A stretch of DNA of 48,005 nucleotides, taken from assembly GCF_030065885.1 (NCBI RefSeq), contig NZ_JASJCS010000033.1, forward strand, positions 1 through 48,005. The letters run 5' to 3'. Each line of letters opens with the position of its first letter. Positions within the stretch are counted from its first letter, which is position 1. Both the position numbers and the translations under genes were made by a program. The stretch is from Ilumatobacter sp. Its GTDB lineage: Bacteria; Actinomycetota; Acidimicrobiia; Acidimicrobiales; Ilumatobacteraceae. Below are positions 37,280 through 44,770 of this stretch, piece after piece. Below the pieces are notes generated by a model. That model saw only the letters and a program-made list of their open reading frames with translations, was not told the origin of the DNA and made no database searches.

Positions 37280-38638
37280 GTGGTCACGACGCAAGCGGCA
37301 CGCAGGCTCCGTGGAGCCTGGTACACGCCGCCCGAGCTCGTCGACCTCGTGGTCGGCGCGGTGCTCGACCACGCGACGCTGCCATCTCGTGAGCGCCGGG
37401 TCACGGTGCTCGACCCCGCCTGCGGCGACGGGCGCTTCCTCCGGTCGATCGGCGACCGGCTCGTCGCAGCCGGTCGCACCGTTCACCTGACGGGCTGCGA
37501 CATCGACGCCGACGCGGTGGCGGCTGCCGACGCATGCCTCGCCGGCCGCCACCACGAGGTGCTCCACGACGATGCGCTGACACGGCCCTGGGGTGACGCG
37601 CGCTACGACATCGTCGTCGGCAACCCGCCGTTCCTGTCCCAGCTGGCCGCCGCCACCACCCGGGGTGGATCGAGCGCACACGGCGGCGGGCCCTACGCGG
37701 ACGCCGCTGTCGAGTTCCTCGCGCTGGCGGTCCGGCTCGCCGAGCCGTCCGGCGGCCTGGTCGGGTTCGTGCTCCCGCAGTCGATCCTCGCCGCTCGCGA
37801 CGCGAGGCCAGTCCGCACCGACGTCGCCCGCCTCGCTGATCTGGTCTGGTCGTGGTGGCGGCCCGATCAACGGCACTTCGATGCGAACGTCAACGTGTGC
37901 GCGCTGGCCCTGCGGCGACCCGGTACGTCCGGTTCGATCGACTGGACGAGCGTCGTGACCGACGTATTGGGCGTGCCCGCCGCGGCCGGCCACCGGTCGA
38001 ACGGGACCGTCGGCGATCGGGCCGACCTCAACGCCAACTTCCGCGACGAGTACTACGCCCTCGTGCCGGCCGTCAGCGACCATGCCGACGGTCCCCCACT
38101 CGTCACGAGCGGCCTCATCGACCCGGGCGTCTGCCACTGGGGCAGCCGCGACGTCCGCTTCGCGAAGCGACGGTTCGCCGCGCCCCGCGTCGACCTGTCG
38201 ATGCTCGAGGGACGCTTCGCCGCATGGGCAGAGCGCAAGCTCGTCCCCAAGGTGCTCGTCGCCAACCAGACCTCGGTCGTCGAGGCCGTCGCCGATCCGG
38301 ACGGAGCCTGGCTCCCCGGCGTCCCGGTGACCGCGGTGACACCCTCCGGGCCGACGTCGGTGTGGGAACTCGCTGCTGTGCTGACGTCGCCCGTGGCGTC
38401 GGCGCTGGCGTGGCGGCTCACCGCCGGGACGGGCCTGTCGACGCGCTCGATGCGCGTCGGGCCGGCCGTGCTCGCGGCGTTGCCCTGGCCGGCTGGTCCG
38501 CTCGACGACGCGGTGGCAGCCCTGCGCGACGGCGACGTGGACGGGTGTGCGCGGCACACCATCGAGGCGTTCGGCGTGGGAGACGGCGCGGCGGAACTGC
38601 TCAGTTGGTGGTCTGCACGACGGCCCGGCCGGCCCTGA
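37280..38638 (+). CDS. N6-adenine DNA methyltransferase, apparently orphan
   Basis: 452 residues from GTG 37280. [18 protein letters not shown] opens the domain, then motif [12 protein letters not shown] near residue 45, [17 protein letters not shown], and catalytic motif [13 protein letters not shown] near 112, as in gamma-type N6-adenine methylases of type II, IIG and Eco57I-like systems. [18 protein letters not shown] supplies a later motif. The C-terminal 200 residues probably hold the target-recognition domain. No endonuclease gene is adjacent. Its 3' end overlaps the convergent anti-sigma gene by 38 bases. Confidence 0.83.
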   Translation: MVTTQAARRLRGAWYTPPELVDLVVGAVLDHATLPSRERRVTVLDPACGDGRFLRSIGDRLVAAGRTVHLTGCDIDADAVAAADACLAGRHHEVLHDDALTRPWGDARYDIVVGNPPFLSQLAAATTRGGSSAHGGGPYADAAVEFLALAVRLAEPSGGLVGFVLPQSILAARDARPVRTDVARLADLVWSWWRPDQRHFDANVNVCALALRRPGTSGSIDWTSVVTDVLGVPAAAGHRSNGTVGDRADLNANFRDEYYALVPAVSDHADGPPLVTSGLIDPGVCHWGSRDVRFAKRRFAAPRVDLSMLEGRFAAWAERKLVPKVLVANQTSVVEAVADPDGAWLPGVPVTAVTPSGPTSVWELAAVLTSPVASALAWRLTAGTGLSTRSMRVGPAVLAALPWPAGPLDDAVAALRDGDVDGCARHTIEAFGVGDGAAELLSWWSARRPGRP

Positions 38639-39251
38639 ACGAGCGCCAGGCGTCGCCGACGCGGGTGAGGCCGGGTGATCCGGCGACCATCCACAACAGC
38701 ACCAGGCCGACGAGCTCGACGAGGTGGACCAGCTCGTCGGCGAGCGAGCGGACGCCGCCGACCATGTCGAACGTCGCGCTCACCAGCATCGTGGCGAGGA
38801 GTGCGACGACGAGCGGCATCAGGCCGGACGCCCGCTGCGGACGCCACGCTGCGTACAGGAAGCCGATCCCGAGCGCGAGGCCCCAGGCGCCAACGTGGCG
38901 GGCGACGTGCGTCGGTGCGTCGTCGACCTCGCCGAGGAGGAGCGGCTCGACGCTGCGGGCGATGACGACCACCCCGCACCAGGCGAGCGCGGGTCGCAAC
39001 CATCGGCCCCGGCCCAGCTTGCCGGAGCCCCGCATCACGCGCTCGACGAACTCGCCGTCGCGGTCGGCGGGGCGGAGCCGGATCGCACGCGTCAGCCCCG
39101 CCAGTCGTTCCGCGTACTCGCGACAGTCGGGGCAACTGGCGAGATGCGTGTCGAGCTCGCGCTCGCCCCGACCTCCCAGTTCGAGGTCGGACGCGGCCGA
39201 CATCAGCTCGCGCGCACGGGCACAGGCCTTCGAGCCGGTGTGAGGTTCCAC
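38601..39251 (-). CDS. zinc-finger anti-sigma factor with four membrane helices
   Basis: 216 residues from GTG 39251. The N-terminal 75 residues hold a ZAS-type zinc finger, [19 protein letters not shown], with the His-x3-Cys-x2-Cys motif that binds ECF sigma factors. Four hydrophobic segments follow (near 85-107, 120-138, 142-165 and 172-195), so it is membrane-embedded and could sense envelope signals. The divergent ECF sigma gene lies 54 bases away. CGGAAC-N17-CGACCG seven bases before the start is the same promoter as found at two copper genes, so it is probably controlled by its own sigma partner. Confidence 0.85.
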   Translation of the reverse strand: MEPHTGSKACARARELMSAASDLELGGRGERELDTHLASCPDCREYAERLAGLTRAIRLRPADRDGEFVERVMRGSGKLGRGRWLRPALAWCGVVVIARSVEPLLLGEVDDAPTHVARHVGAWGLALGIGFLYAAWRPQRASGLMPLVVALLATMLVSATFDMVGGVRSLADELVHLVELVGLVLLWMVAGSPGLTRVGDAWRSFRAGRAVVQTTN

Positions 39252-39258
39252 GTTGTGA

Positions 39259-39287
39259 CGGTCGGCCCTAGGAAGTGTTTGGTTCCG
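39259..39287 (-). promoter_or_regulatory. ECF-type promoter of the anti-sigma gene
   Basis: Minus strand: CGGAAC (39287-39282), 17 bases, CGACCG (39264-39259), then seven bases to GTG 39251. It resembles the mycobacterial SigC pattern (SSSAAT / CGTSSS as I recall it). Copies occur at 39841-39869 and 43478-43506. Confidence 0.75.
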
Positions 39288-39305
39288 GCGGCACACTGGG
39301 TCGGC

Positions 39306-39878
39306 ATGGATCCGCTCACCCGGCTCCTGCTCGACGCCCAGCGCGGCGATCGGGCCGCGCTCGAGCGCTTCGTCGCGGAGTCGCAGCACGACGTGCTGGC
39401 GATGTGCCGGTACCTCGGCGACCCCGACAACGCCGAGGACCTCGCGCAAGAGGCCTACGAGCGGGCGTTCGCGTCGCTCCACCGCTTCCGAGCCAACGGG
39501 CCCGCCAAGCACTGGCTGCTGACGATCACCCGCCGCACGTGCGCCGACGCCGCGAGGCGGCGCGCCCGTCGCCGCCGCACGGCGCAGCGGGTCGCCAGCC
39601 TCGCTCAGCCCAGCCTCGAGGACCCACCGCCCAGCGTCGACTCGATCGAGCTCGACGACCTCGTCCACATCCTCGACGACGACCGTCGCGCGGCGTTCGT
39701 GCTGACGCAGATCAACGGCCTGCACTACGACGAGGCGGCCGAGCTGCTCGGCATCCCGATCGGCACGATCCGCTCGCGCGTCTCGCGGGCCCGCGAGCAG
39801 CTCGTCGCGGCACTGGCCGAGGCCGAACCCCGGCCCGGCCGGGAACCAGAGCATCGCCGCCGGCGACCTCACGCTTGA
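39306..39878 (+). CDS. sigC: ECF sigma factor, SigC-like
   Basis: 190 residues from ATG 39306. Region 2: LLLDAQRGDRAALERFVAES, YLGDPDNAEDLAQEAYERAF and RFRANGPAKHWLLTITRRTC. Region 4: DDRRAAFVLTQINGLHYDEA and ELLGIPIGTIRSRVSRAREQ. The sequence tracks M. tuberculosis SigC, which controls copper acquisition, better than other ECF factors I remember, though SigC itself has no known anti-sigma factor. Here it is followed directly (stop overlapping start) by cytochrome c and copper-handling genes. The symbol is therefore tentative. Its own promoter was not recognised. Confidence 0.85.
   Translation: MDPLTRLLLDAQRGDRAALERFVAESQHDVLAMCRYLGDPDNAEDLAQEAYERAFASLHRFRANGPAKHWLLTITRRTCADAARRRARRRRTAQRVASLAQPSLEDPPPSVDSIELDDLVHILDDDRRAAFVLTQINGLHYDEAAELLGIPIGTIRSRVSRAREQLVAALAEAEPRPGREPEHRRRRPHA
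39841..39869 (+). promoter_or_regulatory. ECF-type promoter of the cytochrome c operon, inside sigC
   Basis: GGGAAC (39841-39846), 17 bases, CGACCT (39864-39869), then eight bases to ATG 39878. Same architecture as the promoters of the anti-sigma and PCu(A)C genes. Confidence 0.75.
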
Positions 39879-40306
39879 TGCTCCCCTCGCGTCTCGCCGT
39901 CGGCACCGCTGTCACCGCGCTCGTCGCCCTCGCGGGCTGCGCCAGCAACGGCTCGCCCTCGATCGAGCTCTCTGCCGCCGGCGAGGCAGGCCGCCAGATC
40001 CACCGATCCGAGGGTTGTGCCGCGTGCCACGGCGGCGACGGTCAGGGCAGCGTCGGTCCGGCGTACGTCGGGCTCTACAACTCGACGATCGAGGTCGAGG
40101 TCGAGCGTGACGGCGAGACCGTCGTCGAGTCCGTCGTCGCCGACGAGGACTTCATCCGCGAGTCGATCACGCGACCGGACGCCGCTCAGAACGCCGGATA
40201 CGGTCTGAAGATGCCGAGCAACGACCTGTCGCCCGAGCAGGTCGATCAGGTCGTCGCCTACATCATCGAGCTCGCCGAGCAGCCCGACGAGGCAGCCGAC
40301 GGATGA
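39878..40306 (+). CDS. c-type cytochrome lipoprotein
   Basis: 142 residues from ATG 39878, overlapping the sigma factor stop. A signal peptide ends in lipobox LVALAGC. The heme site is GCAACHGGDGQG near residue 46, and the axial Met is probably in YGLKMPSNDLSPEQVDQVVA near 108-125. Length and the DLSPEQ helix fit class I monoheme cytochromes. It lies outside the membrane, tethered by lipid, and could pass electrons to a terminal oxidase. The stop overlaps the SCO gene start. Confidence 0.88.
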   Translation: MLPSRLAVGTAVTALVALAGCASNGSPSIELSAAGEAGRQIHRSEGCAACHGGDGQGSVGPAYVGLYNSTIEVEVERDGETVVESVVADEDFIRESITRPDAAQNAGYGLKMPSNDLSPEQVDQVVAYIIELAEQPDEAADG

Positions 40307-40893
40307 GGCGTCTCGTCGCGACGGCGCTCGCCGCCACGACGCTGCTGACCGCCTGCGGCAGCAACACGCGCGAGCTGGCCGGGTTCCGGCGCGAGCCCGC
40401 ACCGGCGGTCGGCGGGCTGGCGATGCCCGACCTGGCGAACGACGGCGACGAGTTCGCCCTCCGAGCCCGGGACGGCGGCGTGCTCGCCGTGTACTTCGGG
40501 TTCACCAACTGCCCCGACTTCTGTCCGACGACGCTGTCCGACCTCAAGCTGGCCCGGAACCGGCTCGACGACGATGAGGCCGGCCGGGTCGAGGTGGCGA
40601 TGATCTCGGTCGATCCCGACCGCGACCTCCCGGTGCTCGTCGACTACGTGACGAGCTTCTTCGACGACGGCCACGCACTCGGCACCGACGACCCGTCGCT
40701 GCTCGCCGAGGTGGCGGCGCCGTTCGGCGCCCAGTACGACGTCTTCGAGACCGACGAGGGCGAGATCGAGGTCGCCCACACGACCGCGCTGTACCTGGTC
40801 GACGACGCCGGCGAACTGGCGCTCACGTGGCAGTTCGGCACCACCATCGACGACATCGCAGCCGACCTCGAGCAGATGCTGGAGGCGACGTGA
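40303..40893 (+). CDS. SCO1/SenC copper chaperone lipoprotein
   Basis: 196 residues from ATG 40303 (ATGA overlap with cytochrome c). Lipobox LLTAC anchors a thioredoxin-fold SCO domain: FGFTNCPDFCPTTLSDL with the CxxxC copper ligands near residue 73, MISVDPDRD near 106 and AHTTALYLVDDAG with the third ligand His near 163. SCO proteins deliver or reduce copper for the Cu(A) centre of cytochrome oxidase subunit II. Companion genes for PCu(A)C and a TlpA-like reductase 2 kb away complete the known Cu(A)-assembly trio. Confidence 0.92.
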   Translation: MRRLVATALAATTLLTACGSNTRELAGFRREPAPAVGGLAMPDLANDGDEFALRARDGGVLAVYFGFTNCPDFCPTTLSDLKLARNRLDDDEAGRVEVAMISVDPDRDLPVLVDYVTSFFDDGHALGTDDPSLLAEVAAPFGAQYDVFETDEGEIEVAHTTALYLVDDAGELALTWQFGTTIDDIAADLEQMLEAT

Positions 40894-41291
40894 GCCGGGT
40901 CCAGTTCACCGCCCTGTTGCTGATCGTCCCGCTGATCGTGGTCGGCGCGGTGCTGCTCGGCACGTCGCTGCGCGACGACGACGCACCCACCGGCCTCCAG
41001 ATCACCTCCGCCGCCGACGAGGCGTCCTACGAGCACGACTACGTGATCCCCCTCGGCACGGCCGACAGGATGGCGAACGGCGAACCCGTCCAGATCGTGC
41101 CGGCCGAGCTGACCGTGCGGGTGGGCGACGCGATCCGGATCGTCAACGACGACTCCGAGGACCACGTCGTCGGCGTGTTCTTCGTGGCGTCCGGTGAGAC
41201 GCTGACACAACGGTTCAACAGCGCCGGCGTCCTCGAAGGCGAATGCAGCGTGCACGAGAGCGGCTCGTTCACGCTGCGAGTCGAAGCGTGA
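40890..41291 (+). CDS. membrane-anchored cupredoxin-like protein
   Basis: 133 residues from GTG 40890 (GTGA overlap). An N-terminal hydrophobic segment (5-25) anchors a cupredoxin fold: VGDAIRIVNDDSEDHVVGVF near 75-92 supplies one His, and EGECSVHESGSFTL near 117-131 supplies Cys and His. The usual axial Met is not obvious, so the site may be type 1 without Met or Cu(A)-unrelated. It probably stores or shuttles copper outside the membrane with the SCO protein. Confidence 0.8.
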   Translation: MSRVQFTALLLIVPLIVVGAVLLGTSLRDDDAPTGLQITSAADEASYEHDYVIPLGTADRMANGEPVQIVPAELTVRVGDAIRIVNDDSEDHVVGVFFVASGETLTQRFNSAGVLEGECSVHESGSFTLRVEA

Positions 41292-42367
41292 GGCCCACGA
41301 CCGCCCGCGTGGTCACGGCGTTGGCCACGGTCGCCCTCACCGTGCTCGCCACGCCCGGCGCGGCGTCGGCCGACGCCGCAGGACCCACCGACTACCGGTC
41401 CGAGGTGGTCTCCGTCTCCCCCGAGACGGAGTCGATCGTGGTCTCGATCGTCGGCGGCGATGCCTTCGTCCGCCTGCGAGTCGAACCGGGGCACGAGGCG
41501 ATCGTGCTCGGCTACGACGATGAGCCGTACCTGCGGATCGGCCCCGACGGCACCGTCGAGCAGAACCGGCTGTCGTTCGCCACCTACTACAACGAGGAGC
41601 GGTACGGCGGCACCGACATCCCCGGCATCGTCGACAACGCGGCGGCGCCCGAGTGGGAACGGATCGGCGGTGGCGGGGCCTGGGCCTGGCACGACCACCG
41701 CGCTCACTGGATGGGCGACGACCCGCCGATCGGCCTCGAGCCGGGCGACTCGTTGCCGAGCCAGCGGATCCCGATCGTCGTCGACGGCTCGACGGTCGAC
41801 GTCGAGGTCCGCACCACGCTGCTCGACGGGCCGTCGATGTGGCCGGCGGTGTTCGGCATCCTGGTCGGGCTGCAGCTGGCGCTCGTCGCCGTACTGCTGG
41901 GTCGGGCGTCGACGACGTTTGCCGCCCTGGTGTTCGGGGTCGCTGCGTTGATCGTCGGCGTCGTTCAGTACCGGTCGCTCCCCGGCGAGACGGGACCACT
42001 GGTCACCTGGTGGCTCCTGCCGGCGATCGCCGTCGCGTGTGCCGTGACGACGATCGGGATCTACGGCAGGTCGGTGCTCGCCGAGAGCGGCCTCGTGGCC
42101 CTGGCAGCGCTCCAGGTGCTCCTCTGGGCGGTGCTGCGCCGCACGACGCTCACCAGGGCCGTGTTGCCCACCGACGCCCCGTTCTGGCTCGACCGGGCGG
42201 TCACCGCCGGCGTGTTGGTCGGGAGCGCCGTGCTGCTGATCGCGGTCGTGCGCGGACTGTTCCGCCCAGCCGCGCCCGTCCCCGAGGGCCACGACGGTCC
42301 CGCGGGGTCACATGACGCCGCGCCGACGTCGGCGTCGCCGGCTCAATCGGCCGCGGCGAACTCCTAG
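41288..42367 (+). CDS. secreted/membrane protein of the copper operon, unknown function
   Basis: 359 residues from GTG 41288 (GTGA overlap). A cleavable signal peptide (ending near ASADA) is followed by an extracytoplasmic domain of about 155 residues and then five membrane helices (near 180-200, 204-223, 232-254, 263-280, 293-314) and a short Pro/Ala tail. The external domain contains WAWHDHRAHWMGDDPP near 137, with three His and a Met that could bind copper. Overlapping starts and stops tie it to the SCO and cupredoxin genes. I do not recognise its family. It converges on the TlpA-like gene, the stop codons sharing CTAG. Confidence 0.7.
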   Translation: MRPTTARVVTALATVALTVLATPGAASADAAGPTDYRSEVVSVSPETESIVVSIVGGDAFVRLRVEPGHEAIVLGYDDEPYLRIGPDGTVEQNRLSFATYYNEERYGGTDIPGIVDNAAAPEWERIGGGGAWAWHDHRAHWMGDDPPIGLEPGDSLPSQRIPIVVDGSTVDVEVRTTLLDGPSMWPAVFGILVGLQLALVAVLLGRASTTFAALVFGVAALIVGVVQYRSLPGETGPLVTWWLLPAIAVACAVTTIGIYGRSVLAESGLVALAALQVLLWAVLRRTTLTRAVLPTDAPFWLDRAVTAGVLVGSAVLLIAVVRGLFRPAAPVPEGHDGPAGSHDAAPTSASPAQSAAANS

Positions 42368-42888
42368 GAGACGGCGAGCGCCTCGTCGATCGCGTCGTTC
42401 AGGCCGCCCTGATCGAGTGGGCCGAGGTGGCGCTTGCTGATCGCACCGTCGGCGTCGAGGACGATCGTGACCGGCATCGTGGTCGTGCGGAGCTCGGTGA
42501 CCACGAAACCCTCGGGGTCGAGGAACTGGTCGTAGCTGGCACCGACCTCGTCCAGGAAGTCGAGGGCTCGATCGCTCCCCTCACCGATGTTGATGCCGAC
42601 GAAGCGAACCTCGTCACCGCGCGCTCGATGCACCGACTCGAAGTCGGGGATCTCGGCCCGGCACGGCGCACACCACGTCGCCCACAGGTTGACGACCGCC
42701 GGGCCCTCGATGTCGGCCAGGCTGCCGGGTTCGCCGGTGGCCAGCTCCTCGATCGCGACGTCGGGCAGGCGCTCGCCGCCGTCACCGTCGGCCGACGGGT
42801 CGCCGCCGCCGTCGGACGAGCCGCACGCCGCGAGCACGAGGGCCGACGCGGCGAACAACAACGACCGGCGACGGCGGCGAGCGGTCAC
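42364..42888 (-). CDS. TlpA-like thiol-disulfide oxidoreductase lipoprotein
   Basis: 174 residues from GTG 42888, overlapping the PCu(A)C stop. Lipobox ALVLAAC, a Gly/Asp-rich linker, then a redoxin/thioredoxin fold with active site NLWATWCAPCRAEIPDFE near residue 70 and cis-Pro TTTMPVTIVLDADG near 137. TlpA in Bradyrhizobium keeps SCO and oxidase Cu(A) cysteines reduced before copper insertion, and the position behind PCu(A)C and opposite SCO fits that role. It is distinct from the CcdA-linked reductase at 20984-21574. Confidence 0.88.
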   Translation of the reverse strand: MTARRRRRSLLFAASALVLAACGSSDGGGDPSADGDGGERLPDVAIEELATGEPGSLADIEGPAVVNLWATWCAPCRAEIPDFESVHRARGDEVRFVGINIGEGSDRALDFLDEVGASYDQFLDPEGFVVTELRTTTMPVTIVLDADGAISKRHLGPLDQGGLNDAIDEALAVS

Positions 42889-43469
42889 GGAGCGGTCTCC
42901 GCGACCTCGACGGTCAGGGTGGTCTCGCCGGCCTCGGCGAACTCGAGCGTCAGCTCGATCTCGTCGCCGAGCTCGAGGGGCTCGACGAGATCGATCAGCA
43001 TGACGTGGTAGCCGCCGGGCTCGAGGGACACGGTCTCGTCGGCGGTGAGCGGCAAGCCGTCGGTCATCTCCTGCATCCGCATCGCACCCATGCCCTCCAT
43101 GGCGCCGTCGTCCATGGCGCCGTCGTCCATGTCGCCGTCGTCCATGTCGCCGTCGTCCATGTCGCCGTCGTCCATGTCATCGGAACCCGCCATGTCGCCC
43201 GAGTCATCCATCTCGCCCATCTCACCTCCGTCCATCTCGGCTGCGACGACTTCGTGGACCTCGGCGTGGTCGGCGACCGAATCCGCCACGTCGGCACGGA
43301 GCAACACGTCGTCGGCGTCGACCGTCACGTCGAAGTAGACCGCACCGAGGGTCGCGGCCGCCGGGCTGTTGCGCGCCCAGGCGTTCTCGATCGTGACCTG
43401 ATCGCCGTCGTCGCCGCACGCAGCGAGCGCGAGCGCGGCCAGGGGGAGGAGGGTGAGTACACGCTTCAT
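42885..43469 (-). CDS. PCu(A)C copper chaperone with Met/Asp repeat insert
   Basis: 194 residues from ATG 43469. Lipobox LALAAC (Cys18) is followed by a DUF461/PCu(A)C domain: VTIENAWARNSPAAATLGAV, ADHAEVHEV with copper-ligand His, MRMQEMTDGLPLTADETVSL with Met, and GGYHVMLIDL with His-x-Met. Between the first and second ligands lies an insert of five or six DDGDM-type repeats (about residues 83-127) very rich in Met and Asp, which should bind Cu(I) or Cu(II). The chaperone loads copper on SCO or oxidase subunit II. Its promoter is the shared ECF type. Confidence 0.9.
   Translation of the reverse strand: MKRVLTLLPLAALALAACGDDGDQVTIENAWARNSPAAATLGAVYFDVTVDADDVLLRADVADSVADHAEVHEVVAAEMDGGEMGEMDDSGDMAGSDDMDDGDMDDGDMDDGDMDDGAMDDGAMEGMGAMRMQEMTDGLPLTADETVSLEPGGYHVMLIDLVEPLELGDEIELTLEFAEAGETTLTVEVAETAP
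43104..43178 (-). repeat. 15-bp tandem repeat encoding Met/Asp repeats
   Basis: Five units of GCCGTCGTCCATGTC (plus-strand view) at 43104, 43119, 43134, 43149 and 43164, almost identical, within the PCu(A)C gene. Each encodes DDGDM or DDGAM, so copy number can vary without a frameshift. Confidence 0.9.
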
Positions 43470-43477
43470 GTCTCGTT

Positions 43478-43506
43478 CGGTCGCCGAAGCGCGGCCGCCG
43501 GTTCCC
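43478..43506 (-). promoter_or_regulatory. ECF-type promoter of the PCu(A)C-TlpA operon
   Basis: Minus strand: GGGAAC (43506-43501), 17 bases, CGACCG (43483-43478), eight bases to ATG 43469. Same as the anti-sigma and cytochrome c promoters. Confidence 0.78.
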
Positions 43507-43539
43507 GAAATGTCCGAACTTTTGGTCGGTTGCGTCGTC

Positions 43540-44523
43540 TCAGCGGTGCCAGGGGGCGACCGGTGACACGGCGCCGTCGCCGCCGGTGAGCACCTCGACG
43601 CCGTCGTCGGTGACCAGCACGGTGTGCTCGAACTGGGCGGTGCGCTTGCCGTCGGCGGTGACCGCCGTCCAGTCGTCGTCCCACATCTTGTGCTGCCACG
43701 TGCCGAGGGCGATCATCGGCTCGATCGTGAACGTCATGCCGGGGCGCATGATCGTCGAGCCGCGCGAGTCGTAGTAGTGGAGCACCTGGATGTCGGTGTG
43801 GAACTGCTCGCCGATGCCGTGCCCGACGAACGCCTTGACGACGGCCAGCCGGTGCGCCTTCGCATGGTCTTCGATCGCCCGCCCGATGTCGCTGATCGGG
43901 CGTCCGGGCACCACAGCTTCGATGCCCTTCCAGGTGCACTCCTCGGTGATGCGGACGAGCTGGCGGCTCTGCGGATCGACGTCGCCGACGAAGAACGTGG
44001 CGTTGGTGTCGCCGTGCACACCGCCGATGTAGGCGGTGATGTCGATGTTCATGATGTCGCCGTCCTGCATCACCCGCGAGTCGGGGATGCCGTGGCAGAT
44101 GACCTCGTTGGCCGAGCTGCACAGCGCCTTGGGGTACCCGTGGTAGTTGAGCGTGCTCGGGTAGGCGCCGCGATCGACGTACAGCTGGTGGGCGTAGGCG
44201 TCGACGTCTTCGGTGGTGATGCCGGGCCGGATGTACTCGCCGGTCAGCCGCAGGATCTCGGCGGCCACCGAACCGGCGTGCCGCATGCGCTCGATGATCT
44301 CGGGCGACTTGACCCGCGGCTCGTCCCAGCGGTCGACCATGCCGGTGTCGGCGTACGACGGCCGTTCGATGTGGTCGGGCACGGTGCGCATCGGTGACAC
44401 CTCGCCCTGGAGCACCCGGCCCTCGGACTTCTTGTGGCACCGCTTGTACTTGCGGCCGCTCCCGCACCAGCACGGCTCGTTGGCGAGCGGGAGCACGGCG
44501 GGAGGCGAGGCGAGCGACGACAT
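43540..44523 (-). CDS. map: methionine aminopeptidase type I with N-terminal SEC-C motif
   Basis: 327 residues from ATG 44523. Residues 16-32 (EPCWCGSGRKYKRCHKK) are a SEC-C zinc motif, as in the actinobacterial MapB-type enzymes that dock on ribosomes. The peptidase core (about 70-325) has CHGIPDSRVMQDGDIMNIDI, GGVHGDTNATFFVG with the two metal Asps, VGHGIGEQFHTDI, TFTIEPMI and FEHTVLVTDDG with the remaining His and Glu ligands. It removes initiator Met from nascent proteins. Confidence 0.94.
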   Translation of the reverse strand: MSSLASPPAVLPLANEPCWCGSGRKYKRCHKKSEGRVLQGEVSPMRTVPDHIERPSYADTGMVDRWDEPRVKSPEIIERMRHAGSVAAEILRLTGEYIRPGITTEDVDAYAHQLYVDRGAYPSTLNYHGYPKALCSSANEVICHGIPDSRVMQDGDIMNIDITAYIGGVHGDTNATFFVGDVDPQSRQLVRITEECTWKGIEAVVPGRPISDIGRAIEDHAKAHRLAVVKAFVGHGIGEQFHTDIQVLHYYDSRGSTIMRPGMTFTIEPMIALGTWQHKMWDDDWTAVTADGKRTAQFEHTVLVTDDGVEVLTGGDGAVSPVAPWHR

Positions 44524-44770
44524 GTGGCCCCCGAGTCTAGGAGCACACCGAGGGATCTGCTCGGTCGTCGGTCAGGCCGGCGCGGAGGCGGCCGGCGGGT
44601 GACCGCCTCCGCACCAGTCGGTGCCCGTCGAGGCCGGCGACCAGGCGGGAAGACGGTCGGGACCCCGAATGCGAGAAACGAGTCCTCGCGTCGGGCGAGG
44701 ACTGTAGAAGGGCGCCCGTCCCGGTGCAAGCACCGCCGGCCGGTCGTCCCCCGCACCCAGACGAGCGGGA
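44524..44770. other. intergenic region with one hairpin, no gene
   Basis: 247 bases between map and the histidine kinase gene. Apart from the hairpin at 44681-44703 I see nothing; a promoter for map must lie near 44524-44560 (TAGACT at 44541-44536 on the minus strand is a weak candidate). Confidence 0.4.
44681..44703 (-). terminator. terminator-like hairpin after the two-component operon
   Basis: AGTCCTCGC (44681-44689) pairs with GCGAGGACT (44695-44703) around a five-base loop; on the minus strand it is followed by CGTTTCTCG. It lies 68 bases past the kinase stop. Confidence 0.5.
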
